This document shows, one piece after another, positions 42,049-51,731 of a DNA stretch of 64,000 nt. Position 1 is the stretch's first letter, and each line of letters opens with the position of its first letter. Under the pieces are notes generated by a model that saw only the letters and a list, made by a program, of their open reading frames with translations, did not search any database and was not told the DNA's origin. The stretch covers positions 51,673-115,672 of the forward strand of contig NZ_JADPJL010000082.1 in the NCBI RefSeq assembly GCF_023073415.1. Direction: 5' to 3'. Position numbers and translations under genes: made by a program. The stretch is from Bradyrhizobium sp. 190 (GTDB lineage: Bacteria; Pseudomonadota; Alphaproteobacteria; Rhizobiales; Xanthobacteraceae).

Positions 42049-45000
42049 TCCCAGAGACTCGTACCGCCCCCGGAACAGTCAGACTCTCCATCAGCGCGCC
42101 GGTACCGCGACCGAAACGAAGATAAAATGCTGGCAAGATAAACAGGTTTAGGAGCGTCGATGTTACGAGGCCGCCCAGGATGACGACCGCCATCGGATAT
42201 TCGATCTCGTGCCCCGGCAGGTCGCCGAAAATCACCAGCGGCAGAATCGCCAGCCCGGCGGCACCGGTCGTCATCAGGATCGGCCGCAACCGCTCGCTCG
42301 CGCCGCGAAGCACGAGGTTCATGCCGAACGCCTCTCCCTCATGGCGTTCCAGATACTGGAAGTGGTTGATCATGATTATCCCGTTGCGGGCGGCGATGCC
42401 AAGCACGGTCAGGAAACCGATCAACGAGCCAAGAGAAATTACGCCGCCCGCGAGCCACGCCGCGAGGACGCCGCCCACCAGTGCCGAAGGAAGGGTGAGG
42501 AAACTGAGCGCGGCCAGACGCCAGCTGTCGAAAGACTGTCGCAGAAGTATGAATATGCCGGCGAGCGCCAACAGGGCGAACAGTTGCAGCCGCTCGCGGG
42601 TGGCGCGCAGTTCCGCATACTCGCCTTGCAGCACCGCGTAATAGCCAAGTGGAAACGCCATCTTCTGCAGGCGCGACTGCACCTCCACAGCGACGGCGGC
42701 GAGATCGTGGCCCCGGACATTGGCCTGCACGTCGATCCGACGGGAGCTTGCCTCGCGCTTGATGGCATTTGGTGTCGGCTGAATGCTGACATCGGCCACC
42801 TCGGACAGCCGGACGCGCTGCCCGGTCGGCGTGTCAATCAACATGTCGCGGACCGATTCCATGCTGTGGCGGGCTTCCGGCGCGGTCCACACCTGCACGT
42901 CGTAGGTGCGTCCCTCGATGAAAACATCGCCGACCTCGGTTCCGGCCATCAGTGACGCGGAGGCACGCCGGACATCACCCGGCTTCAGACCGTGGCGTTG
43001 TGCCTCGTCCAGCTTCACCGTCACCTGAATGTGCGGCACTTCGACCATCAACTCCTTGTGCAGGTTGACGAGGCCCGGAGAGTCCGCGAGTGCAGCGCGA
43101 ACCTCCTCCGCCTTGTCCCTCAGTACCTCCAGATCCGGGCCGAAGATGCGGACGACGATCGCCTCGCCAGCCCCGGTCAGGACCTCGCGAATGCGTTCCT
43201 TCAGATAGGTCTGCACATCGCGGTAGAGGCCGGGATAGCCGTCCACCATTTCCTCGACCTTGGCATAGGTCTTGTCGTAGTCGGCGTCTTTGCTGATGCT
43301 GATCCAGTTCTCCCCGAAATGGACGCCGTAGACCTCATCGGCGGCGAAGGCCTGGCCAATATGGGCGCCGAAATTGCGTACACCCGGAATGGCGCGCAGT
43401 TCCCTGCTCGCGCGGGTCGTGATGCGTAGCATCTCCGGAAGCGACGTGTCGGGGGTGGTGACCCAGTGCATCAGGAAGTCGCGCTCCTTGAACGAAGGCA
43501 GCAGCGAGTGCCCGAGCAGTGGCCAAACGCAGATCCCCACGAGCGTCACGACACCGACGGCGACATAGGCTGCGCGCGGCGTTCGAGTGGCCCGTTCCAG
43601 CAAGGGCGCGTAGCGGCGCTGCAGCCAGACGATTACCGGCGATTCGCGCCCTTCGAGCCGCGCGTTACGCAGCAGGAGGAGACAGAGCGCCGGCGTCACC
43701 GTCATCGCCACGACGAGGGAGGCTGCAATTGCGAGCACATAGGCCGTAATCAGCGGCTTGAAGAAGGATCCAGTCAGGCCCTCCATGAACAGCACGGGCA
43801 CGACCGCGACGACCACGATGAGCGTAGCGTAGACGATCGGCGCCCGCACCTCGAGCGAAGCGTCCAGAACGATGCGCGCGGTGCTCCGCGCATCTCCCGC
43901 CCGCCGCGCGAGACGCAGGCGCCGCATGATGTTCTCGACGTCGATGATCGCGTCGTCGACGACGATCCCCAACGCGATCACGAAGCCCGCCAGCATCATC
44001 GTGTTGACGGTGGCGCCGGCCTGGAACAGGACGAGGCCCGCCGCGAGCAGCGACAGCGGAATTGCGACGATGCAGACGATCGCGGTGCGCAATTCGTAAA
44101 GGAAGATGAATATGATTCCCACGACCAGCACGCAGCCCAGCAATAACGCCCACGACAGATTGGCGATCGAGTCCTCGACGAAAGTCGCTGGCCGGAAAAT
44201 TGTCGTATCGATCTCGACCCCTGGAAGGCCGGGCTTCATCCTCTCCAGCGCCTCCTCCACCCCGCGGGTGACGGCGAGCGTGTTGCCCCAGGGGAATTTT
44301 TCGACGATGAGCATGAGGCCCGGGCCGTCGTTGATTACGGCATCGCCAATCATGCCCTGCGGTGCGTAGACAAGATTGGCCACGTCGCTCAGCAATAGCG
44401 GCGGCTTCCCGGCCGGTTTGGTCACCGGCACCTTGGCCAGCGTCTCCGGCGTAACGCCGACGCCAACGAAGCTGAGTTGAAAGCGCTGATTGGGTGTTTC
44501 GACGAAGCCGCCGGTGCCGATATGCGCGCCGCGGGCATAGCGCAGCAGGCCAACGTCGAGGGCATCGGAAACCGCCTCCTGCACTTGGTCGAGCGTAACG
44601 TCCACCTCGGCCAAGCGCTTCGGATCAACCATGACCTGAAGCATCTTGAGCTGCTCTCCCCAGATCGCGACGTTCGCAACGCCGGGAACGCCGAGCAACC
44701 GCTGCCGGATGGTCCAATAGGCGAGCATCGACAAGTCCATCACGGACTTGTCCTTTGAGGTAATGCCGACCTTCATGATCCGGCTGGTCGAGGACAATGG
44801 CGGCATCATGAAGGGCGGCGAGGCCCATGTCGGCAGGGTCTTGCTCGCGAGCGCCATGCGCTCGCTGACCAGTTGCCGCGCGCGGATTTCGTCGGCCCCC
44901 GGCTTGAAGATCAGCAGGATCGACGACAGTTGCGGCACCGACTTCGACCGCATCACGTCGACGCCAGGGACGCCGTTGAGCGCGTTTTCCAGCGGCACCG

Positions 45001-45196
45001 AGACAAGTTGCTCAACTTCGGCGGATGAAAGCCCAAGACAGATGGTCTGGATCTCGACCCGCGGCGGCGCGAATTCCGGGAATACATCCACTGGCACGTC
45101 GCGCAGGCGCGCCAGGCCAAACCAGATCAGCACCACGCCAAGGGCGAGGACGAGATAACGAAAGCGCAGACTAGAGCCAATAATCAGCCTCATCAT
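42041..45196 (-). CDS. RND efflux permease 1 (HME/CusA-like)
   Basis: 1051 residues with the RND plan: first helix FRYLVLALGVVLIWFGLARL, pore domain start (VEIQTICLGLSSAEVEQLVSVPLE), helices from ~345, and the TM4 motif IALGIVVDDAIIDVEN with the paired Asp414/Asp415 of the proton relay. A second periplasmic domain and the last six helices follow (GFLTVLGIAARNGIIMINHFQYLERHEG). DIDVEN-type TM4 and EGEAFG place it with heavy-metal/divalent exporters (HME) or the related CusA-like group, but no methionine relay typical of Cu/Ag is obvious. Intact. It follows the mini-adaptor gene by 58 bases. Confidence 0.9.
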   Translation of the reverse strand: MMRLIIGSSLRFRYLVLALGVVLIWFGLARLRDVPVDVFPEFAPPRVEIQTICLGLSSAEVEQLVSVPLENALNGVPGVDVMRSKSVPQLSSILLIFKPGADEIRARQLVSERMALASKTLPTWASPPFMMPPLSSTSRIMKVGITSKDKSVMDLSMLAYWTIRQRLLGVPGVANVAIWGEQLKMLQVMVDPKRLAEVDVTLDQVQEAVSDALDVGLLRYARGAHIGTGGFVETPNQRFQLSFVGVGVTPETLAKVPVTKPAGKPPLLLSDVANLVYAPQGMIGDAVINDGPGLMLIVEKFPWGNTLAVTRGVEEALERMKPGLPGVEIDTTIFRPATFVEDSIANLSWALLLGCVLVVGIIFIFLYELRTAIVCIVAIPLSLLAAGLVLFQAGATVNTMMLAGFVIALGIVVDDAIIDVENIMRRLRLARRAGDARSTARIVLDASLEVRAPIVYATLIVVVAVVPVLFMEGLTGSFFKPLITAYVLAIAASLVVAMTVTPALCLLLLRNARLEGRESPVIVWLQRRYAPLLERATRTPRAAYVAVGVVTLVGICVWPLLGHSLLPSFKERDFLMHWVTTPDTSLPEMLRITTRASRELRAIPGVRNFGAHIGQAFAADEVYGVHFGENWISISKDADYDKTYAKVEEMVDGYPGLYRDVQTYLKERIREVLTGAGEAIVVRIFGPDLEVLRDKAEEVRAALADSPGLVNLHKELMVEVPHIQVTVKLDEAQRHGLKPGDVRRASASLMAGTEVGDVFIEGRTYDVQVWTAPEARHSMESVRDMLIDTPTGQRVRLSEVADVSIQPTPNAIKREASSRRIDVQANVRGHDLAAVAVEVQSRLQKMAFPLGYYAVLQGEYAELRATRERLQLFALLALAGIFILLRQSFDSWRLAALSFLTLPSALVGGVLAAWLAGGVISLGSLIGFLTVLGIAARNGIIMINHFQYLERHEGEAFGMNLVLRGASERLRPILMTTGAAGLAILPLVIFGDLPGHEIEYPMAVVILGGLVTSTLLNLFILPAFYLRFGRGTGALMESLTVPGAVRVSGNV

Positions 45197-45254
45197 CGGA
45201 AAAACATCCCCCCACTCGGGCCGAAGCCGCTGTGGAAAAACAATTTACGCGCAG

Positions 45255-45689
45255 CTAGTGACCTACCTTCACCTCTGTTCCGAAGACCTCCGGCACTCCC
45301 GCCGCAAGCACCTTCGTGCCGGTGGGTGGCCCGTCAGTCAGGTACACGTTGTCGCCCTTGATGGTATCGATCACCACCGCGCCGCGAACGAAGGTCAACG
45401 GATCGGCGCTGATATAGACCCACGTCTTTCCGGTCAGATCGTAGAGAACAGATGCGTATGGCACGATCCGGCGGCCCGACGGATCGGCGCGCACCTCGTC
45501 AATGAGGATACCGAGCCGTTCCGCCGCTTTTGGCGTGAGCGTGATCTTCTTGATCTTTGCGTCATTCGTGGCCTCGACCCGCGCGGGCGCGCTCTTTTTG
45601 ACGTCCGACTCCGCGGCCGGGGCTGAGACACACGACGCGGCGAGGCAGGCGGTGGACGCGGCGACCATCAATACGCTGAAGCGCGCCAT
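45255..45689 (-). CDS. Minimal RND adaptor-like protein (no coiled-coil hairpin)
   Basis: 144 residues from ATG 45689. Signal sequence with a possible lipobox (CLAAS-C at ~21). The mature part reads KITLTPKAAERLGILIDEV, IVPYASVLYDLTGKTWVYIS, PLTFVRGAVVI, GPPTGTKVLAAGVPEVFGTEV. These are the beta-barrel and membrane-proximal pieces of a CzcB/CusB-like adaptor, which normally also has a lipoyl domain and helical hairpin (~350-500 residues). The hairpin and lipoyl parts are missing in a clean way, not by frameshift. It lies between two RND genes, so it may bridge them. Confidence 0.8.
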   Translation of the reverse strand: MARFSVLMVAASTACLAASCVSAPAAESDVKKSAPARVEATNDAKIKKITLTPKAAERLGILIDEVRADPSGRRIVPYASVLYDLTGKTWVYISADPLTFVRGAVVIDTIKGDNVYLTDGPPTGTKVLAAGVPEVFGTEVKVGH

Positions 45690-45735
45690 GAGACGTTTCT
45701 CCCTTTCACAACGTTCGAAGTGAAGCGCGCGGCGG

Positions 45736-48700
45736 TCATGACGCGGTCTCCATTTCAAGATCGAGCCGATCGGCGGTCCAGCCGGCGCCGAACCGCAGGT
45801 AAAGCGCCGGCAGCACGAACAATGTTCCCAGCGTCATGGTAAATACGCCGCCCAAGACCGAGAGCGCGAGCGGGTGCGCGATTTCGAGTCCGGCGACATC
45901 GCCCATGATCGCGAACGGAAGCACCAGCGCGAGCGTCGTCATCGATGACGCGATGATGCTCGGGAACTGTTCCTGCATGCCGCGACGCACCGGCTGTTCG
46001 CCGAACGGCTCACCCTCGTTCAATTGCAGATGCTGGAAATGGGCAACCAGACCTATACCCTGCCGCACCATCAGTGCGAGCACCGCTGCCAGACCCAGCA
46101 GAGAACCAAGCGAGAAGTGACCGTCATTGATCGCGGCCGCCGCCAGGCCGCCGAGTGCAGCGACGGGTACACCGAGCAGCGACAGGGCGCTGAGTGCCCA
46201 GCTGCGGAGCACCGCCTGCGTCAGCAGAAACATCAACACCGACGCCGCCGCCATGTAGCTGTATATCGATCGCAGGGCGGCTCGCTGTTCCTTGTATTCG
46301 CCGAGCACCTCGGCACGGTGCTCGAACGGGAATGCGATCTGTTTGACATTCCTGGCGACATCATCCGCCACATCACCAAGCGCCCGCTCATCCACTTTCG
46401 CGGAAACATCGATACGACGCGAGGACCCCTGTCGCTGGATGATGCTGGTGGCCGGCGCGATGCGGACGTCCGCAACCTCGGCCAGGCGAACCTGGGACCC
46501 GCTCTCGCTATTGATCATCAGATTCCGCACGTCATCGATGTTGTCGCGCAACTCCGGACGCCCCCAGACAACCACATCGAAAACCTTCTGGTCCTCGAAA
46601 AGCGCACCGACGGTGATGCCGCCGACCATCGCGGAGGTCGCCCTGCGGACATCGCCCGGCTTCAGGCCGTAGCCAGCCGCGCGATCGACATCCACCTTGA
46701 CTTCGATCGAGGGTTCTTCGACCTGTAATTCGACCCGGGGGTTTTCAATGCCGGGGATCTTCGCCATCGCTGCGCGGATCTCCTCCGCCTTGGCACGAAG
46801 GATCTCAAGGCTGTTGCCATAGACACGGACGGTGAGGCTATCCGGGTCACCGGTGAGCGCCTCGCGCAGCTTCGTGGACAGGTATGTCCCAAGCTTGCCC
46901 CGCATCCCGGGATAGGCGGTGATGACAGCTTCGACGGCATCCACGGTTGTTTCGCGATCGGCCTTCGGATCGATGTTGACCCACACGTGCCCGGCGTTCA
47001 CGTCCGTTGCGCGTTCGCAGTTACAAAGCAACGCCCGTCCGAGATCGGCGAAGGCGTTCTGCACTCCGGGAATCTCCCGCAGGTCTCGGATCAAGTTCTC
47101 GGTCGATCGGGTCATTGCCTGCAGCGACATACCGGGCGGCCCCTGCCATTCGATCACCAGATCCGTCTCTCTGAGGCTGGGTACTATATCGCGTTCGAGC
47201 GGGCTCCAGAGCGCGAAGCACGCGATCGCCGCCACGACGCAGGCACCGATGCAGGTGAGCGGCGCGCGGATGACGCGGCCGATGATCCGATCGAAAGGCC
47301 TGGCCAACCTATTGATCACCCAACTGCCCGTCGGGGTCAGTGGCGCATTGGCGAGCAGCACCGCGGCCAGCGCGGGGGTTACGATCAACGCCACCAGGAT
47401 CGAGATGGACACGGCGGCAATATAGGCCCAGGCCATCGGCGCGAAGAACGCGGCGGACCGACTCTGCATGAACAGAACTGGCAGCACCGCGAGCAAGACG
47501 ATCAGCGATGCGTACAGCATCGGCCGACGCGTTTCCAGCATCGCACGGACGACGACCATGAAGCCGGATTGACCGTCGCGTTGCGGCGCACGCAAGCGGC
47601 GCAGCACATTTTCGACGTCGATTATGCCGTCATGCACGATCACGCCGGACGCCATCAGCAGGCCGCCGACCACCACCATGCTAAGCGGGATTCCGGCGGC
47701 CTTTAACAGCAGTTCAGCGCAAACGAATGACAATGAGATCGCAACCAAAGCGATAACCGCGGTCCTCCAGCTGTCCATCAGAAGGCCAAGCACGATGGCG
47801 ACCAGGATGATCGAAATGAGCATGGCCTTGCCCAGATTGCTGGTCGCGCGTTCGATGAAGCTGGCAGGATGGTAGATGGTCGGATTGATCTCGATACCGG
47901 GCAGCCCAGGTTTCAGTTCGTTGAGCGCCCGCTCAACGCCGCGCGTCACGTCCAATGTGTTGAAGCCGGGGAATTTCTCGATCGCCACCATCAGGCCGGG
48001 GTTTTCGCCGACGATGGCGTCTCCGATCAGCGCCTGATGCCCCTCCACGAGATAGGCGACGTCGCCGACGCTCGTGGTCGTGCCGCTGAGCGGCACCTTG
48101 GCGAAGGTACGCACGGTGGAGATCGGCAGCTGGTGACGGATGCTGAGCCGCTGGTTCGGCGTTTCGATGAAGCCGCCGGTGCCGGGCGTGGATGAGTTCA
48201 GGTAGGTGAGCGGCGAGGACCACACCGCCTCACCGGTCGTCTTGATCACCTGATCGAGCTTGACGCCCTTCTTGTTCAGGTTCCGGGCATCGACAAGCAC
48301 CTGCACCTGCCGCTCGCGCTGACCCCATATCGAGACATTCGCCACACCCGGAACTCCGGCGAGACGCGGCGCGATATTCCAGCGCGCCTGAACGGACATG
48401 TCGATCAGTGAGACGGATTTCGAACTCAGGCCGATGTTCATCACTCGGCTGGCCGAGGAAACCGGCTGAAGCATAACCGGCGGGCTGGAGACGTTCGGCA
48501 GCGCGTGCGCCTGCGTCAGCCGCTCCTGCACCATCTGGCGCGCTTTCATCAGATCGGTGCCGGGCGCGAAGATCATTTCGATCGTCGAAAGTCCCGCCAT
48601 CGATTCCGACTGGATGACCTGGAGCCACGGCACACCATTGAGCAGGTCCGCCTCCAGCGGCACGGTAATCAACGATTCGACCTCGGCACTGGAGAGGCCA

Positions 48701-48861
48701 AGCGATTCCGTCTTCACGGTGAGCGAGGGCAGCGCAAGTTCGGGGATGACGTCGAGCGGCTTGTTTCTGACGTCGACGGCGCCAAGGATCAGAAGGCCGC
48801 CAGCGACAACCACAACGAGGGTGCGTAAACGCACGCTAGAGGAAATGAGCCACGCCAACAT
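45736..48861 (-). CDS. RND efflux permease 2 (HME/CusA-like) with altered proton-relay motif
   Basis: 1041 residues, same plan as permease 1 (VRLRTLVVVVAGGLLILGAV, VKTESLGLSSAEVESLITVPLEADLLNGV). In TM4 the motif is ASGVIVHDGIIDVEN: the first Asp of the usual DD pair is His410, the second is Asp411. In the second periplasmic half an unusual CNC motif occurs (LGRALLCNCERATDVNAGH). Identity with permease 1 is moderate and spread, so this is an old duplication or a heteromer. First gene of the nine-gene operon. Confidence 0.9.
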   Translation of the reverse strand: MLAWLISSSVRLRTLVVVVAGGLLILGAVDVRNKPLDVIPELALPSLTVKTESLGLSSAEVESLITVPLEADLLNGVPWLQVIQSESMAGLSTIEMIFAPGTDLMKARQMVQERLTQAHALPNVSSPPVMLQPVSSASRVMNIGLSSKSVSLIDMSVQARWNIAPRLAGVPGVANVSIWGQRERQVQVLVDARNLNKKGVKLDQVIKTTGEAVWSSPLTYLNSSTPGTGGFIETPNQRLSIRHQLPISTVRTFAKVPLSGTTTSVGDVAYLVEGHQALIGDAIVGENPGLMVAIEKFPGFNTLDVTRGVERALNELKPGLPGIEINPTIYHPASFIERATSNLGKAMLISIILVAIVLGLLMDSWRTAVIALVAISLSFVCAELLLKAAGIPLSMVVVGGLLMASGVIVHDGIIDVENVLRRLRAPQRDGQSGFMVVVRAMLETRRPMLYASLIVLLAVLPVLFMQSRSAAFFAPMAWAYIAAVSISILVALIVTPALAAVLLANAPLTPTGSWVINRLARPFDRIIGRVIRAPLTCIGACVVAAIACFALWSPLERDIVPSLRETDLVIEWQGPPGMSLQAMTRSTENLIRDLREIPGVQNAFADLGRALLCNCERATDVNAGHVWVNIDPKADRETTVDAVEAVITAYPGMRGKLGTYLSTKLREALTGDPDSLTVRVYGNSLEILRAKAEEIRAAMAKIPGIENPRVELQVEEPSIEVKVDVDRAAGYGLKPGDVRRATSAMVGGITVGALFEDQKVFDVVVWGRPELRDNIDDVRNLMINSESGSQVRLAEVADVRIAPATSIIQRQGSSRRIDVSAKVDERALGDVADDVARNVKQIAFPFEHRAEVLGEYKEQRAALRSIYSYMAAASVLMFLLTQAVLRSWALSALSLLGVPVAALGGLAAAAINDGHFSLGSLLGLAAVLALMVRQGIGLVAHFQHLQLNEGEPFGEQPVRRGMQEQFPSIIASSMTTLALVLPFAIMGDVAGLEIAHPLALSVLGGVFTMTLGTLFVLPALYLRFGAGWTADRLDLEMETAS

Positions 48862-49507
48862 TTCGAGCTCCCCTCCGTTTGGCCTCTAGTTGTATTTGAC
48901 CTCTAGTTGAAATCGAACTCCATTTGAGAGGGCCCGTTGAATGCGGGATTTTCTGACCGCTGTGTCGCTCGCAGAGCAACGCAGCACGAGTTCGAATTTT
49001 CTATTGATTTTGCGCCGGCTTAAATTTGCTCGCGCTTACACGATCGTGAGGCTTCGCCGCAATCGAAATTCCACATTGTCGCCTTTCTAACAAGATTAAG
49101 GCGACGTTGCATTTTAAGTTGATGTTTCTGTTAGCACAATCTACCCATTTGGGTGCTACCCGGATTGGGTCACGTTGGTTTACCCAAATTGGACTGCGCG
49201 CAAATACACAAGCATCTGCCGCCACTTGAAGTTGCCGAACAGATCGATGGTAGTTCGCGGCCACACCCTCAATCCGGATACATCACTTCAGATACATCAC
49301 TTCGTGGCGATTGAGTAATTCGCCATCAGTGTCATTGTGGTCCTAACGTTGTTGAGGGGCGTCCGGCAATTGTTTGATTCGTCTTGATGACTGGGACTCT
49401 ATTCTGCAGTCGACATCACGAATGAAATGCTAGCGGAGAGAATCTGGCGCGAGCGAATTGTGGGCGAGTTAGTTCGGCTAATTGAATGACGTCGAACTAC
49501 AGTCGTA
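48862..49507. other. Divergent regulatory region between the exporter operon and the porin gene
   Basis: 646 bases, AT-richer than its surroundings. No supported gene. Holds clustered CCC-N4/5-GGG motifs (49144-49192) and a 13-base direct repeat GATACATCACTTC near 49278-49305. Confidence 0.6.
49144..49192. promoter_or_regulatory. Cluster of operator-like inverted repeats
   Basis: ACCCATTTGGGT (49143-49154), ACCCGGATTGGGT (49158-49170) and ACCCAAATTGG (49182-49192) follow each other between the divergent operon and porin. Repeated CCC...GGG dyads suggest a dimeric regulator or cooperative sites. Confidence 0.4.
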
Positions 49508-51370
49508 ATGAGGTCGCGCATGATCTCGGGTAAACGGGATCGGTTCGTTACTGGATCCAGGCGACGTCGGCAATCAGCAGAAACTGAGATGGTGGAGTCA
49601 GCGGTGCGCGGTTGGCATCGCGTCTACGGTGAGTACCCATTCATCTTTCGCGTTGTGCCGGCATTGTTCAGCCTCGTCCTGCTTGTCCCTTCTTATGCCG
49701 CCGCCGCGGAGAGCGAGGATGTGGCAGCTCTCCGACGCATGCTTGGGGAGCTCAAGGCGGAGAACCGCAAACTTTCCGGACGTCTCAGTGCCCTGGAAGG
49801 CGCGTCGGCGACGCGGCGTGTCAAGCCCGCTCCGGCGCGCCAACGTCCGGCATCTGCCGCGACAGCGGCGGCAGCCGCCCCCACGGTTGCCGCCCCCACG
49901 GTTATTGTGGCGCCGCCCGTCGCTCCGCCCGTTCTGCCCGAGCCGGATTTGTCCGAAGCCGCAGCGAAGAGGCCGCTTAACGCGCGTATAAGGGAGCTGG
50001 AGATCGGCTGGGCGGCGCAAGAAAACGCGACGCGACAGATCATCGGGGACTCGCTCTCGAAGACCGGACCGAAAATTAATAGCTTCCTCTCGCTGAGCGG
50101 CGTGATTGAAGGCCTGGCCTCGCGGACCGACTCATTCACCGGCCCTGCCCATGAAAACCTGTCGCTCGGCACAGCGGAACTCGATTTCGATATCAAGATG
50201 AGCGACTGGTTGACCGGTGCTCTGGTTCTGCACTTCGACAAAGGCACCGGTGCAATATTCCCGACCGGGAATCAACCGGTGGTGCCGACCAACATCGCTG
50301 GCATAGGCGTGGATCGCTTCACGCTTGATCGGACTCACGTTTTGGTAGGCGATCTGATGCAATTCCCGATCGCGGCCCGCTTCGGCGTGGAGGTTTTGCA
50401 TTTCGGTACGTCCACGGGCGTGGCACGCCTGGATACGCTATCGATCGGCACTCCGCTGACGACCGAGGTGTTTGAAAACCGTCAGACTGCTGGAGGCCTG
50501 GAATTCGCGTGGCCAACCCCACCGCGGCAGCCGCCGCCGGCGCCTGTCGTTGTTCCGCGAGTTAGTCCGTTGGTTATCGCACCGGCGGTGAGCCAACTCG
50601 CGCGTTGGCTCGGCTACACCCCGCTTCCTGAGCGTCCGTTCCGGCCTACCCCAGTCACATTCCCCTTCGACCCGCCACCTTTCTACGGCTCAGTCATGAC
50701 CTACAGAGGCAGCGACAGCATCATCCCCGGCCGGACGAAAATCGACGATTACAATGCCAGTCTCGGTTTCCGGACGAGGGGCCATTGCGGCGTGCCCTAT
50801 GACCAGTTGACGAACTCGCTGATTTGTCCGTGGACCTTTGACTTCCACGTCGACTATGACACCTCGGTTTTCGAAAGCAGGTTTCTGCATTCGTCCTACC
50901 TGCCATTCCTGAATCAGATCGGCCGGATTCCTGGAGTGGCCGCGAGCGTCAAAGCCAGTTTCGGTCCGTTCGCGGTCGTCGGCGAGGTAAATGCCGCAAT
51001 TCAGGACGCCAGGTTTATCGATGGGCTCGGCATTGCGCGGAACATGATGCCGATGACGTGGCAGGCCTCGATTGCCTACCAGTTTGACTGGAACCCATGG
51101 ATAACTGAGATCGGCGCGCAGGGCAATTTCATCTCGGTGGGATATTCCGGCAGCCAAGACATGGCGGGTGTGTCGATCCTGCAAAACGGCATACCGACCC
51201 GGATCGGATTCGTGCCGCAACACCGGCTTTTCCTTACCGGAGGCGAGTGGGTGATGGATGGGCTGAAGGTGGCCGTGGAATATTCAGCCAACTGGGACTA
51301 CCCGGTGAGCGTCGGCGGGACGGGCAAAGTCGCGCATGGCTGGTTCGGATTGATCCAGCTTAATTTCTGA
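49508..51370 (+). CDS. Outer-membrane beta-barrel protein (LbtU-like porin)
   Basis: Up to 620 residues. The signal sequence is FRVVPALFSLVLLVPSYAAAA; the most likely start is 49508 or the Met at 49589. After it comes a short coiled coil (DVAALRRMLGELKAENRKLSGRLSALEG), an Ala/Pro-rich linker, and then barrel strands with amphipathic alternation (TAELDFDIKMSDWLTGALVLHFDKGTG, HVLVGDLMQFPIAARFGVEV, ASVKASFGPFAVVGEVNAAI, WITEIGAQGNFISVGY). The last residue is Phe (GLIQLNF), as in outer-membrane proteins. A Pro-rich insert (PPRQPPPAPVVVP) is unusual. It could be the outer-membrane partner of the divergent export operon, since no TolC gene is present. Confidence 0.75.
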   Translation: MRSRMISGKRDRFVTGSRRRRQSAETEMVESAVRGWHRVYGEYPFIFRVVPALFSLVLLVPSYAAAAESEDVAALRRMLGELKAENRKLSGRLSALEGASATRRVKPAPARQRPASAATAAAAAPTVAAPTVIVAPPVAPPVLPEPDLSEAAAKRPLNARIRELEIGWAAQENATRQIIGDSLSKTGPKINSFLSLSGVIEGLASRTDSFTGPAHENLSLGTAELDFDIKMSDWLTGALVLHFDKGTGAIFPTGNQPVVPTNIAGIGVDRFTLDRTHVLVGDLMQFPIAARFGVEVLHFGTSTGVARLDTLSIGTPLTTEVFENRQTAGGLEFAWPTPPRQPPPAPVVVPRVSPLVIAPAVSQLARWLGYTPLPERPFRPTPVTFPFDPPPFYGSVMTYRGSDSIIPGRTKIDDYNASLGFRTRGHCGVPYDQLTNSLICPWTFDFHVDYDTSVFESRFLHSSYLPFLNQIGRIPGVAASVKASFGPFAVVGEVNAAIQDARFIDGLGIARNMMPMTWQASIAYQFDWNPWITEIGAQGNFISVGYSGSQDMAGVSILQNGIPTRIGFVPQHRLFLTGGEWVMDGLKVAVEYSANWDYPVSVGGTGKVAHGWFGLIQLNF

Positions 51371-51731
51371 GCCGTCTTCGCCCAGCACTATAAGGACGTG
51401 CGTGCCGAAACCCTGGAAGCGATTGAGAATATCCCCCGGGGACGAGCAAGCCGCGTTAGTAGCAACGCGGCTGGTCGCGTCTAGCGGGCTTGCGTGCGAG
51501 CACATCGATCTCATCGCCTGGATATCAAACTGAGAGTGTTTCGGAGCACTGATATCAGCTTCGAACGACTCGGTCCCGGCTACCGAATTGGTTTATTGTG
51601 GACCGATCTCGACCTGCCGCACGGCCGGCATTCGGGGAATCCGGGGAACAGTTCGATCCTCGAGGCCACGGTTGAGTCCCGATACGCCTCGTCAGAGATC
51701 GATTATCTCGCCCAACCGACGGGAGAACTCC
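51371..51731. other. Intergenic region, nothing recognised
   Basis: Some open frames, none with family-like pattern or ribosome site. Confidence 0.5.

Noticed and set aside
40252..42141. Plus-strand open frame of 629 codons opposite the secreted-protein genes
   Set aside because: It is the antisense of three well-supported minus-strand genes with signal peptides; long antisense frames are expected at this GC content, and its product shows no pattern.
43466..44146. Plus-strand His/Arg/Asp-rich open frame
   Set aside because: Shadow of RND permease 1 helices; low-complexity charge pattern is typical of antisense membrane genes.
49001..49264. Minus-strand frame of 87 codons in the divergent region
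   Set aside because: No ribosome site, no pattern, AT-rich regulatory DNA with operator-like repeats inside.
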